This document shows, piece by piece, positions 1 through 5,812 of a stretch of 9,250 bases of DNA. A program made the position numbers and the translations under genes. This stretch comes from Actinomycetota bacterium. Lineage in GTDB: Bacteria; Actinomycetota; Actinomycetes; Actinomycetales; Angustibacteraceae. Location: contig JACMOY010000252.1 of assembly GCA_014377795.1 (NCBI GenBank), positions 1 through 9,250 of the forward strand, read 5' to 3'. Each line of letters opens with the position of its first letter. Position 1 is the stretch's first letter. The notes beneath the pieces are model-generated. The model was not told the DNA's origin and did not search any database. It worked only from the letters and a program-made list of their open reading frames with translations.

Positions 1-560
1 CCGGGCAGCCAGGTGGCCAGCGCGGCCAACCGCTGCTCGACCCCGGTCGCGGTCCGCTTGCTCGCCAGCGCGTCACCCGGGCCGCGCGCGGTCATGGCCA
101 TGAACGACAGCTCGGGGTGAACCTCGACGACGTGCTCGCGGGACCACGACGAGGTCGCGAGCACGTCGTCCAGGGCCAGCACGGGCCCGCGGATGCAGTA
201 GGCCTGGGCCGAGAGTCCCTTGCCGTACATCGCGACGCGGCACCGCGCCCGGGCGCCGGCGTACGTCGGCTCGGCCAGCACCTCGCGCGGCGCGGTCAGG
301 AACACCCGGGCCTGCGCCCGGCCCAGGCGCCGCTTCGCCTGCAGGTCCGCAGGCCGCCAGGCCCTGTCGGGCAGACCGATCGGCGCGTCGACACCGACGG
401 CCCGCGCCCCGGCATCGCGGCAGCGGGTCAGCAGTGCGGTGGCGCCCGCGGCGTCCTGGCCCGGCAGCTCGGCCACGTCCAGCACGAGGCCGGCGCCGAC
501 GTCCACGACCACCAGCGCCCAGCCACCGCGCCGGCCGTCGACCCCCGCCACGATGCCCAC
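1..560 (-). CDS. DUF429 family protein (partial, C-terminus beyond window)
   Basis: The minus-strand reading frame is open from a GTG at 560 to the left edge, 186 codons without a stop. An in-frame TGA at 575-573 limits the start to GTG 560 or GTG 551; neither has a clear Shine-Dalgarno sequence. The translation begins VGIVAGVDGRRGGWALVVVD, the N-terminal signature of DUF429, a family predicted to have an RNase H-like nuclease fold. Further family marks follow: VDAPIGLP (about residues 64-71), a basic segment with AKRRLGRAQARVFLTAPR (about 83-100), and VHPELSF (about 150-156). The acidic residues in the VDG and VDAP segments are the expected metal-site candidates. Substrate and role are not known for the family. 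It is divergent from rpiB with a 36-bp gap. The family call is firm from motifs; nuclease activity is only a family-level prediction. The C-terminal portion lies outside the window. Confidence 0.78.
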   Translation of the reverse strand, partial: MGIVAGVDGRRGGWALVVVDVGAGLVLDVAELPGQDAAGATALLTRCRDAGARAVGVDAPIGLPDRAWRPADLQAKRRLGRAQARVFLTAPREVLAEPTYAGARARCRVAMYGKGLSAQAYCIRGPVLALDDVLATSSWSREHVVEVHPELSFMAMTARGPGDALASKRTATGVEQRLAALATWLP

Positions 561-569
561 GACGCGAGG

Positions 570-589
570 GTGTCAGACGGGTGTCAGAC
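570..589. repeat. Tandem GTGTCAGAC repeat between divergent genes
   Basis: The 9-mer GTGTCAGAC occurs exactly twice, at 570-578 and 581-589. The period is 11 bp, about one helical turn. It fills most of the 36-bp gap between the divergent DUF429 gene (GTG at 560) and rpiB (ATG at 597). Two half-sites on the same DNA face next to two start codons would suit a regulator or a shared promoter element. It may equally be a chance duplication, since no regulator is known for it here. Confidence 0.35.
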
Positions 590-596
590 TGTTTGG

Positions 597-1076
597 ATGC
601 GCGTGCACATCGGCGGCGACCACGCCGCCTTCGACCTCAAGGTCCACCTGGTGCGGCACCTGCTCGAGCAGGGTCACGACGTCGTCGACCACGGGCCCGA
701 GTGGTTGGACGCGGACGACGACTACCCCGTCGCGGTGCTGCGGGCGGCGACCGGCGTGCGGGCGGACGAGGGCAGCCTGGGTGTCGTCCTCGGTGGGTCG
801 GGCAACGGTGAGCAGATCGCCGCGAACAAGGTGCTCGGGATCCGCGCCGCCCTGGCGTGGAGCGTCGAGACCGCCCGGCTGTCCCGCGAGCACAACGACG
901 CCCAGGTGGTGTCGGTCGGTGCCCGGATGCACACCCTGGACGAGGCCGCCGCGATCGTCGACGCGTTCCTCGCGGCCCGGTTCACCGGCGAGGACCGGCA
1001 CCGCCGGCGGCTCGCGATGGTCGAGCGCTACGAGGACCACGGCGAGCTGCCGCCGGTCATCGCGAGCGAGGGCTGA
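597..1076 (+). CDS. rpiB: Ribose-5-phosphate isomerase B (RpiB/LacAB family)
   Basis: This 159-residue protein should interconvert ribose 5-phosphate and ribulose 5-phosphate in the non-oxidative pentose phosphate pathway, in the cytoplasm. It closely follows the mycobacterial RpiB type. Motifs are GGDHAAFDLK at the N-terminus (Asp8, His9), GGSGNGEQIAANK (66-78) carrying the expected catalytic Glu72, and ALAWSVETARLSREHNDAQ (85-103) with His99. Phosphate-binding arginines are expected at Arg110, Arg134 and Arg138. All sit at a constant offset of 3 from the M. tuberculosis enzyme's residues as I recall them. Glu72 rather than Cys marks the actinobacterial subgroup. The ATG at 597 is chosen because the RVHIGGDHAA strand begins directly after it. 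There is no obvious Shine-Dalgarno sequence, so a leaderless or very short leader is possible. The glycosylase gene starts 3 bp after the stop, suggesting co-transcription; rpiB next to a nei-type gene is also seen in mycobacteria. Confidence 0.94.
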   Translation: MRVHIGGDHAAFDLKVHLVRHLLEQGHDVVDHGPEWLDADDDYPVAVLRAATGVRADEGSLGVVLGGSGNGEQIAANKVLGIRAALAWSVETARLSREHNDAQVVSVGARMHTLDEAAAIVDAFLAARFTGEDRHRRRLAMVERYEDHGELPPVIASEG

Positions 1077-1079
1077 GCC

Positions 1080-1901
1080 CTGCCCGAGGGTCACAGCGTC
1101 CGTCGCCACGCCCGCGACCTGCTCGCCGAGTTCAACGGGCAGCGACTGGACGTCACCAGCCCGCAGGGGCGCTTCGCCGAGGGCGCGGCGCTGCTGGACG
1201 GCCAGGTGCTGCGCCGGTCCGACGCGCACGGCAAGCACCTGTTCCTCGGCTTCGCCGCCGACGAGAAGGTCACCCACTGGCTGCACGTGCACCTGGGGCT
1301 GTACGGCGCGTGGAGCGTGGCGCGGCACGGTGAGCACGACGAGCCGCCCGAGGCCCGCGGAGCGATCCGGGTGCGGCTGACCGGCCACACGGCCACCGCC
1401 GACCTGCGCGGGCCGACGGCGTGCGAGGTGCTCAACCCGGCGCAGAAGAGGCTCGTGCACGACCGGTTGGGGTCCGACCCGTTGCGGCCGCGCAGCGACC
1501 CGGCGGTCGCGTTCGAGAGGATCAGCCGCTCCCGGGCGCCGATCGGCGGGCTGCTCATGCAGCAGGAGGTCGTCGCCGGTGTCGGCAACGTCTACCGCGC
1601 CGAGGTGCTGTTCCGGGCCGGCCTGGACCCCTACCGCCCGGGCCGCGAGGTGAGCGCCGAGCAGTGGGAGGGGATGTGGCAGGACCTGGTCACCCTGATG
1701 CGGGCCGGCGTCCGGGCGGGTCGGATCGTGACGACCCGCCCGCAGGACCGTGAGCGCCCGAGCGGCCGGCCGCGGCGTGAGGACAGCCACTACGTCTACA
1801 AGCGAACCGGCCGCCCGTGCCGGCTGTGCGGCACCGCGGTGGTTGCCGAGCCGTTCGTCGCGCGCACCCTCTACCGTTGCCCCAGCTGCCAGGCCCCCTG
1901 A
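1080..1901 (+). CDS. Fpg/Nei-family DNA glycosylase/AP lyase with CTG start
   Basis: This 273-residue base-excision repair enzyme should remove oxidised bases and cleave the AP site. Translated from CTG 1080 it begins (M)PEGHSVRRHARDLL, the family N-terminus whose Pro2 is the Schiff-base nucleophile and Glu3 the acid. GKHLF carries the conserved Lys52. The helix-two-turn-helix lies in IGGLLMQQEVVAGVGNVYRA (Asn about 170), and a C-terminal zinc finger has Cys247, Cys250, Cys267 and Cys270 with Arg262 in the hairpin. The start is forced: TGA of rpiB at 1074-1076 is in the same frame, leaving only GCC CTG before PEGH. A later GTG at 1206 would delete the catalytic N-terminus. GAGGG at 1068-1072 lies 7 nt before the CTG. 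The MPEGH start and SPQGRFAEGAALLDG segment resemble the actinobacterial Nei-like group rather than MutM. It forms a likely operon with rpiB and converges on the acetyltransferase with a 9-bp gap; no terminator hairpin is visible. Confidence 0.92.
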   Translation: MPEGHSVRRHARDLLAEFNGQRLDVTSPQGRFAEGAALLDGQVLRRSDAHGKHLFLGFAADEKVTHWLHVHLGLYGAWSVARHGEHDEPPEARGAIRVRLTGHTATADLRGPTACEVLNPAQKRLVHDRLGSDPLRPRSDPAVAFERISRSRAPIGGLLMQQEVVAGVGNVYRAEVLFRAGLDPYRPGREVSAEQWEGMWQDLVTLMRAGVRAGRIVTTRPQDRERPSGRPRREDSHYVYKRTGRPCRLCGTAVVAEPFVARTLYRCPSCQAP

Positions 1902-1910
1902 CCCAACGGG

Positions 1911-3200
1911 CTAGAAACCCATGGGAGACACCGGTTGCAGCGCGCTGCGCAGGGCGACGGACAGGTGAGCCACCGCCCCGGCTCGCTCCTCGCGGACCAG
2001 GCCGGCGGCGGCCAGGGCGACCAACGAGGTGCCACCGAGGTACGCCGACGCCAGCTCGCGCACGTCGAGCAGCACCTGCGCGGGGTCGGACGTCGGGACG
2101 CAGGCCGCGCCGTCGGGCCCGGCGGTGAGGTGCCACCGACGGGCGTTCCACGGGCACAGGGCGTCCGTCAGGCCGATCACGACGTCGACGTCGTGCGCGT
2201 ACCCGCGGGCGGCCAGGGCCCGGTCGACGTCGACCAGCCGCAGCCACAGGTCGTCCGACAGCACCGGCGCGGTGCTGCGCACGTCGACCAGCAGGCTCAG
2301 CAGTGGGTCGTCGGCGGCGAGCGAGGGGGTCGTCATGGTGGTCATCAGGTCGAGGTCGACCAGCACCCCCCACAGGGCGCGGCCGGTCGGCGGGTCGAGC
2401 GCGACGATCTCGTGGACGCTCGCCGTCCCGACGAAGCGGGTGCGGTCCCACTGGCCGGTGCGCCGAAGCACGGCGTACCCGGTGGGTTCGCCGTCCCGCT
2501 CGGCCAGCAGCAGGCGCAGCGGTTCACGTCCGGCCCGCTGGGCCGGGTTGTCGACGAGCCACCTCGCGCGAAGCTGCGGGCTGCGGGCGAGCAGACCGGG
2601 ACGGTGCACTCGGGCCTTCTCGTGCAGCGCCTCGATGAGATCGCCGTCGCGGTGGGGGTCGACGGTGAGCCAGCGCACGGTGACCGCCTCGGCGCCGGGC
2701 ACCTCGCGCAGGGCGGCGCCGTGAGGCACGGTCAGCTGCAGCCCCGCGGTGGCCAGGCCGTAGCTGAAGCGCCCGTAGATGGCCGGCTCGCTGGCGCGCA
2801 ACCCCGAGACCGGCTCGGCACCGGACTCGTGCAGGCCGTGCAGGTGGTGGCGCACCATGGCGCTCGCGACCCCCTGCCGGTGGTGCCCCGGGTGCACCCC
2901 CACCCAGCTCAGGCCCGCCATCGGCGTCACCCTGGCTCCCGGTCCGTGCGGCACGGACAGTCCGAGGGAGTAGACGGCGTAGATGCCGGTGAGCCCGGTG
3001 TCGCCGTCCACGCTCGCGCCGAACACCCGGTCCCACTCCAGCGCGCCGCCGCTGACCTGGGCGTCGGGGCCGGGCTCGTCCGGGGCGTTGGAGAAGGCGA
3101 GCTGGTCGAGGGCGAGCACCTCCTCGCGTCGGTCCGCCCCCAGGCCGGCGACCGTGACCTTCGGGCGGGTGGGCGGGGGCGGGGCGGGCATGCGCCCCAC
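1911..3200 (-). CDS. Eis-like GNAT-family N-acetyltransferase with SCP2-like C-terminal domain
   Basis: This 429-residue protein fits the Eis family: an N-terminal GNAT domain, a second GNAT-like domain, and a C-terminal sterol-carrier-like domain. The acetyl-CoA segment is SWVGVHPGHHRQGVASAMV (about 98-116), with the R/Q-x-x-G-x-A core around 107-112. IYGRFSYG (141-148) matches the Eis segment holding the proposed general-acid tyrosine, here Tyr142. The protein ends in Phe429, as mycobacterial Eis ends in a Phe whose carboxylate serves as base. Known relatives acetylate aminoglycosides or lysine residues; the substrate here cannot be read from sequence. The start is GTG 3200, with ATG 3191 three codons later as an alternative; neither has a good Shine-Dalgarno sequence. 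The proline-rich opening (PAPPPPTRP) suggests a flexible leader. It is divergent from the phosphatase gene (94-bp gap) and convergent with the glycosylase gene (9 bp). Confidence 0.87.
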   Translation of the reverse strand: MGRMPAPPPPTRPKVTVAGLGADRREEVLALDQLAFSNAPDEPGPDAQVSGGALEWDRVFGASVDGDTGLTGIYAVYSLGLSVPHGPGARVTPMAGLSWVGVHPGHHRQGVASAMVRHHLHGLHESGAEPVSGLRASEPAIYGRFSYGLATAGLQLTVPHGAALREVPGAEAVTVRWLTVDPHRDGDLIEALHEKARVHRPGLLARSPQLRARWLVDNPAQRAGREPLRLLLAERDGEPTGYAVLRRTGQWDRTRFVGTASVHEIVALDPPTGRALWGVLVDLDLMTTMTTPSLAADDPLLSLLVDVRSTAPVLSDDLWLRLVDVDRALAARGYAHDVDVVIGLTDALCPWNARRWHLTAGPDGAACVPTSDPAQVLLDVRELASAYLGGTSLVALAAAGLVREERAGAVAHLSVALRSALQPVSPMGF

Positions 3201-3224
3201 TGTGGCCGCGACCAGTCACTGCCG

Positions 3225-3237
3225 GCAACGGGGTTGC
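3225..3237. promoter_or_regulatory. Inverted repeat GCAAC-GGG-GTTGC in divergent promoter
   Basis: A perfect 5-bp inverted repeat with a 3-bp spacer lies in the 94-bp gap between the Eis-like gene and the phosphatase gene. Two further inverted pairs occur in the same gap: GGCCGC (3204-3209) with GCGGCC (3236-3241), and GTCACT (3215-3220) with AGTGAC (3245-3250). This density of dyad symmetry would suit operator sites. GC-rich DNA makes short palindromes common, so the functional claim is weak. Confidence 0.28.
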
Positions 3238-3280
3238 GGCCGAGAGTGACGTGGGGGTCGTGCCGGGAGCACGCGCGCAC

Positions 3281-3286
3281 TAGGCT
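3281..3286 (+). promoter_or_regulatory. Possible -10 element (TAGGCT) for a leaderless phosphatase mRNA
   Basis: TAGGCT fits the actinobacterial -10 pattern TANNNT and ends 8 nt before the GTG start at 3295. That spacing would start the transcript at or next to the start codon, as in leaderless mRNAs. The absence of a Shine-Dalgarno sequence before this gene agrees. I see no convincing -35 hexamer at the right distance, so this is tentative. Confidence 0.3.
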
Positions 3287-3294
3287 GAGTAGCC

Positions 3295-4407
3295 GTGAGA
3301 GCCATCCGGGTCGGTCGGGTCACGGCCCGCCGCCGCCGATCGATGGCGAGCGTCGCGTGGCGTCAGGTGCGCCGCCGCGTGCTGCCGAGCGTCTGGTTCC
3401 AGCTGGTCGCGCTGTGTGTGCTGGCGGCCGCGATCAGCGTCGCGAGCGTCGAGTACTACGCCTGGGTGCCGTCCGCGGACTTCGTCCTCGTGCTGATCAT
3501 CGGGGGCTACCTGCTGCGTCCGCGTCAGCTGGCCGCCCTGTACGTCGTGGTGAGCGCGGCGCTGCTGTGGTCGCAGGTGCAGCGGCTGCCGGCCGGGGTG
3601 AACAAGGGCGTCCTGGTGGTGCTGGTCGTCGTCGCGGCGCTGATGTGGGTGGTGGCGCGCGACCGCGCCCGGCTGGGCCTGCAGGGGCTGGCCGGCGAGA
3701 ACATGCTGATCGACCTGCGCGACCGGCTGCGGGCCCAGGGCGTCGTGCCGAGTCTGCCCGGCGGGTGGCGAGCCGAGACGGTGCTGCGCTCGGCGTACGG
3801 TGACTCGTTCTCGGGCGACTTCCTGGTCACCTCCCGGACGACCGACGGTCGCCACCTCGAGGCGGCGCTGGTCGACGTGTCGGGCAAGGGGGTGGCCGCC
3901 GGCACCCGGTCGCTGCTGCTGTCAGGTGCCTTCGGCGGCCTGCTCGGTGCGATGCCGGCGGCGGGGTTCTTGGATGTGGCCAACCAGTACCTGCTGCGCC
4001 AGCGCTGGCACGAGGGCTTCGCCACGGCCGTGCACCTCGAGCTCGACCTGGTGACCGGCCGCTACCGCATCGGCAGCGCCGGCCACCCACCGGCCGCGCA
4101 CTTCAAGGCGGGCTCGGGCCGCTGGCAGCTGGTCGACACCAGCCCCGGGCCGTTGCTGGGGGTGCTCGACGACGCGACCTTCCCGGGGGCGTCCGGCACC
4201 GTGGGCCGCGGCGACGCGCTGCTGCTGTACACCGACGGCGTCGTCGAGATCCCCGGCCGCGACCTCGGCCTCGGCATCGACCGGATGCTCGGACAGGCCG
4301 AGCGGCTGGTGCGCGACGGGTTCGCCGGCGGTGCCCAGCGCACCGTCGAGAGTGCGCTCGCCGGTGAGACCGACGACCGTGCCCTGGTGCTGATCTGGCG
4401 CGAGTGA
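3295..4407 (+). CDS. Membrane-anchored PP2C/SpoIIE-type serine/threonine phosphatase (RsbU-like)
   Basis: This 370-residue protein has a basic N-terminus (residues 1-28), four likely membrane segments (about 33-52, 62-74, 79-94 and 104-121), a short linker, and a cytoplasmic SpoIIE/PP2C phosphatase domain (about 155-369). Metal-site signatures are present: SGDF with Asp175, DVSGKG (194-199), GSAGHPPA (about 261-268), LLYTDG with Asp314, and a final DD at 360-361. Such phosphatases usually dephosphorylate an anti-sigma-factor antagonist and so release an alternative sigma factor; no such partner is encoded nearby. There is no PAS, GAF or HAMP domain, so any signal would have to enter through the membrane part. 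The start is GTG 3295; ATG 3343 (residue 17) would remove only part of the basic leader. The stop lies 9 bp from the convergent DUF4395 gene. Phosphatase family is firm; partner and signal are unknown. Confidence 0.93.
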   Translation: MRAIRVGRVTARRRRSMASVAWRQVRRRVLPSVWFQLVALCVLAAAISVASVEYYAWVPSADFVLVLIIGGYLLRPRQLAALYVVVSAALLWSQVQRLPAGVNKGVLVVLVVVAALMWVVARDRARLGLQGLAGENMLIDLRDRLRAQGVVPSLPGGWRAETVLRSAYGDSFSGDFLVTSRTTDGRHLEAALVDVSGKGVAAGTRSLLLSGAFGGLLGAMPAAGFLDVANQYLLRQRWHEGFATAVHLELDLVTGRYRIGSAGHPPAAHFKAGSGRWQLVDTSPGPLLGVLDDATFPGASGTVGRGDALLLYTDGVVEIPGRDLGLGIDRMLGQAERLVRDGFAGGAQRTVESALAGETDDRALVLIWRE

Positions 4408-4416
4408 GCGCCCAGC

Positions 4417-4941
4417 TCAGGCGTCGACGACGACACGACGACGGGTGATGTCGGCGCAGTCCAGGCACACCTCGTCGGGGATGACGCCGAGGCGCATCAG
4501 CACCGCGAAGACGCGGCAGCCCACGCAGAGACCCCATCCGGCCTCGAGGGCGGGGAAGATGACCATGACGACGCCGATGGCCCAGGTCGCCGTCGTCCAG
4601 CCCGCCGCGTAGGTGAAGACCGTCGCCAGGGTGGTGAGGACCAGACCGACCGCCGCGGCGAAGCGCTTGGGCGCGCCGGCGCTCTCGCGGGGGGCGGCCG
4701 ACAGCTGCGGCCGGATCACGCGCAGCGCCAGGTGGGCGAGCGGGCTGAACCGCGGCCCGTACGCGACCCGCGCGGCGAAGCCGACGGCGAGCACGGCATA
4801 GAGCCACGCCTGTCCGGTCAGCAGGGCCAGCACGGCGATGGTCAGGACCTCGGCGGCGACGATGCGGATCGACACCTCGTCGACGACACGGGGGAAGTGG
4901 AAGCGCATGAGCGGGGCAACGCCTGACACCCGCCGGATCAT
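4417..4941 (-). CDS. DUF4395 family membrane protein
   Basis: This protein of 174 residues, or 163 if it starts at ATG 4908, has an N-terminal FPRVVDEVSIRIVAAEV segment typical of DUF4395. It has four hydrophobic stretches, roughly residues 28-45, 48-62, 96-112 and 117-133. The cysteine-bearing tail WGLCVGCRVFAVLMRLG is followed by a second pair in EVCLDCADI. The paired CxxC-like motifs (LCVGC, CLDC) on one face of the membrane could bind metal or take part in thiol exchange. DUF4395 genes often sit with thioredoxin or rhodanese genes, but none is adjacent here and the function is unknown. The start is ambiguous because neither ATG has a Shine-Dalgarno sequence. The family pattern begins only 2-3 residues after the inner ATG, which slightly favours 4908. 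It converges on the phosphatase gene with a 9-bp gap. Confidence 0.86.
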   Translation of the reverse strand: MIRRVSGVAPLMRFHFPRVVDEVSIRIVAAEVLTIAVLALLTGQAWLYAVLAVGFAARVAYGPRFSPLAHLALRVIRPQLSAAPRESAGAPKRFAAAVGLVLTTLATVFTYAAGWTTATWAIGVVMVIFPALEAGWGLCVGCRVFAVLMRLGVIPDEVCLDCADITRRRVVVDA

Positions 4942-5061
4942 CCCGGGCGAGAAGCGGGCGGACGCCGTCAGGTCCGGCCGGCTCGGAGTGTGGCATCAGC
5001 ACGAGGCCCCCAACCCGTTGTCGACCGGGGATTTGCTGGCCGGTGACGGCTGCATGACGAC

Positions 5062-5094
5062 GCTGTCATCTGTCGTATCCGTTCTCGTGACAGC
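5062..5094. repeat. Inverted repeat GCTGTCA / TGACAGC
   Basis: A perfect 7-bp inverted repeat has arms at 5062-5068 and 5088-5094, separated by 19 bp. It lies 45 bp upstream of the small MSVRRSCR ORF. It could be an operator with widely spaced half-sites or a weak hairpin. No further support is visible. Confidence 0.25.
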
Positions 5095-5138
5095 CGTGAA
5101 CGTCTACCTCGTCGGTCCGTCAGACCAAAGGGGTCGTC

Positions 5139-5165
5139 ATGTCTGTTCGTCGTTCTTGCCGGTGA
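5139..5165 (+). CDS. Possible leader peptide MSVRRSCR
   Basis: An eight-codon ORF, ATG 5139 to TGA 5163-5165, encodes MSVRRSCR. It has the strongest Shine-Dalgarno sequence in this region: AAAGGGG at 5127-5133, 5 nt before the ATG. Its stop overlaps a GTG at 5162, from which a hydrophobic frame (VTMLSVLGLVALQLS...) begins, so the two would be translationally coupled. Short peptides with Arg and Cys near the end act as attenuation leaders in some actinobacterial operons. Whether this one does so, or is a chance ORF, cannot be settled here. A weak ECF-sigma-like pair, TGAAC (5097-5101) and CGTC (5118-5121) with a 16-bp spacer, lies just upstream but would place the transcript start almost on the Shine-Dalgarno sequence. 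Confidence 0.35.
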   Translation: MSVRRSCR

Positions 5166-5451
5166 CCATGCTGAGCGTGCTGGGTCTGGTCGCGTTGCAG
5201 CTGAGCCTGCCGGTCCTGATCGGGGCCCTGAACGCGGTAGGCCCCTCGCGGCTGCCCGGCGCCCTCGGTGGCGGCCGGCACGGGGCCCGGCGCTCGTGCT
5301 CGGGGCCGCCGCGGCGGTGCTCGTCCTGGATGGGGCGGCCGCCCTCGTCGAGGCGATGAGCATCAGCCCCAACGCGGCCGTGGCCCACCCTCGTCGCGGT
5401 CGACGTCTTCGACTCGCGGCGCCCGGCACCGGCGCCGGTGACCGGGGGTAG
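5162..5451 (+). pseudogene. Probable frame-broken small membrane protein
   Basis: From GTG 5162 one frame reads MTMLSVLGLVALQLSLPV and on through LIGALNAVG, a clear membrane segment. It then turns into Arg/Ser/Pro-rich low-quality sequence before TGA at 5357-5359. From about 5287 the next frame over reads ALVLGAAAAVLVLDGAAALV then EAMSISPN, again membrane-like, and runs to TAG 5449-5451. From about 5387 the original frame again looks protein-like (TLVAVDVFDSRRPAPAPVTG). The switching of the plausible frame suggests a small integral membrane protein disrupted by at least two indels, or sequencing errors. An alternative start for the first frame is ATG 5054 (MTTLSSVVSVLVTAVNVYLV), also hydrophobic. 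I recognise no family. Random GC-rich sequence can produce Ala/Leu/Val runs, so this stays tentative. Confidence 0.32.
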
Positions 5452-5457
5452 TCGTCG

Positions 5458-5518
5458 CGACAATGTCGTGCCGGCAACTGCCCGGTTGGAAACCTTGTCG
5501 GCACACCGGTCACTGGTG
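5458..5518. promoter_or_regulatory. Cluster of palindromes and a nested hairpin
   Basis: Three adjoining dyad elements lie here. First is CGACA-A-TGTCG (5458-5468), a perfect 5-bp palindrome. Second, GTGCCGGCAA (5468-5477) pairs with TTGTCGGCAC (5495-5504): all ten positions pair in RNA with one G-U. It encloses a second stem GGTT-GGA-AACC (5484-5494) that abuts the outer stem on its 3' side. Third is CACCGGT-C-ACTGGTG (5504-5518), 7-bp arms with one mismatch. There is no U-tract, so a rho-independent terminator is unlikely. The block ends about 295 bp upstream of the amidohydrolase start. It may be operator sites or a structured 5' leader. Confidence 0.33.
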
Positions 5519-5800
5519 TTCTATGGCGGAGTCAGCAGGGCAGGTGCTCGGAGCGGCTCGGACATATCCCCGATCCCGCGGATCCGGTGGCCCATCAGGC
5601 CGATACCGCCGTCGGTGTGGTCCCGTCCCTGGGAGGTCAGCGTGTCTGTCCCAGTCTCCGAACAAGCCCTCGCCGCAGCGTCGACGGCGCGGCGGCTTTC
5701 TGGCTGGCCGGCGGCCTTTCGCTCAACACGATGTACGGCCGCGACGTCCTGCGACTGGGTGCAGCGCGCCTGAGTCACCGCACACCGAGCTCACCGAACA
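5519..5800. other. Non-coding stretch upstream of the amidohydrolase operon
   Basis: I see no convincing gene here on either strand. Open frames exist but their translations have no recognisable motif and abnormal composition. A near-palindrome GATCCCGCGGATC lies at 5572-5584, and CTGGGA / TCCCAG form an inverted pair around 5634-5660. One frame near the end (about 5690-5780) reads AFWLAGGLSLNTMYGRDVLR, which is protein-like and might be a gene remnant. The operon promoter is presumably in this stretch, but no convincing -35/-10 pair stands out. Confidence 0.4.
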
Positions 5801-5806
5801 GAGAGG
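5801..5806 (+). promoter_or_regulatory. Ribosome-binding site of the amidohydrolase gene
   Basis: GAGAGG lies 6 nt before ATG 5813 and is the only good Shine-Dalgarno sequence among the four operon genes. It fixes the amidohydrolase start and marks it as the head of the operon. The three downstream genes start inside the stop of the preceding gene and lack comparable sites. Confidence 0.7.
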
Positions 5807-5812
5807 TTCGAG

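Noticed and set aside
117..596. Upstream in-frame extension of rpiB to 117
   Set aside because: The extension runs antisense through the DUF429 gene and has no RpiB homology; the family N-terminus begins exactly at ATG 597.
573..1790. Long minus-strand open frame of about 405 codons opposite rpiB and the glycosylase gene
   Set aside because: It is the antisense of two well-identified genes; its composition (Gly/Arg/Val/His-rich, no motifs) is what high-GC complementary frames produce.
1902..1910. Possible bidirectional terminator between the glycosylase and Eis-like genes
   Set aside because: Only 9 bp separate the convergent stops and no hairpin or T-tract is visible; the same holds for 4408-4416.
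1935..3803. Plus-strand open frame of about 622 codons across the Eis-like gene and the phosphatase start
   Set aside because: It lies opposite the Eis-like gene and out of frame with the phosphatase; the translation is low-complexity Arg/Gly/Gln/Ala with no domain.
5438..5773. 111-codon plus-strand ORF upstream of the amidohydrolase
   Set aside because: Composition is unlike the neighbours, it has no Shine-Dalgarno sequence, it crosses the palindrome cluster and shows no recognisable motif.
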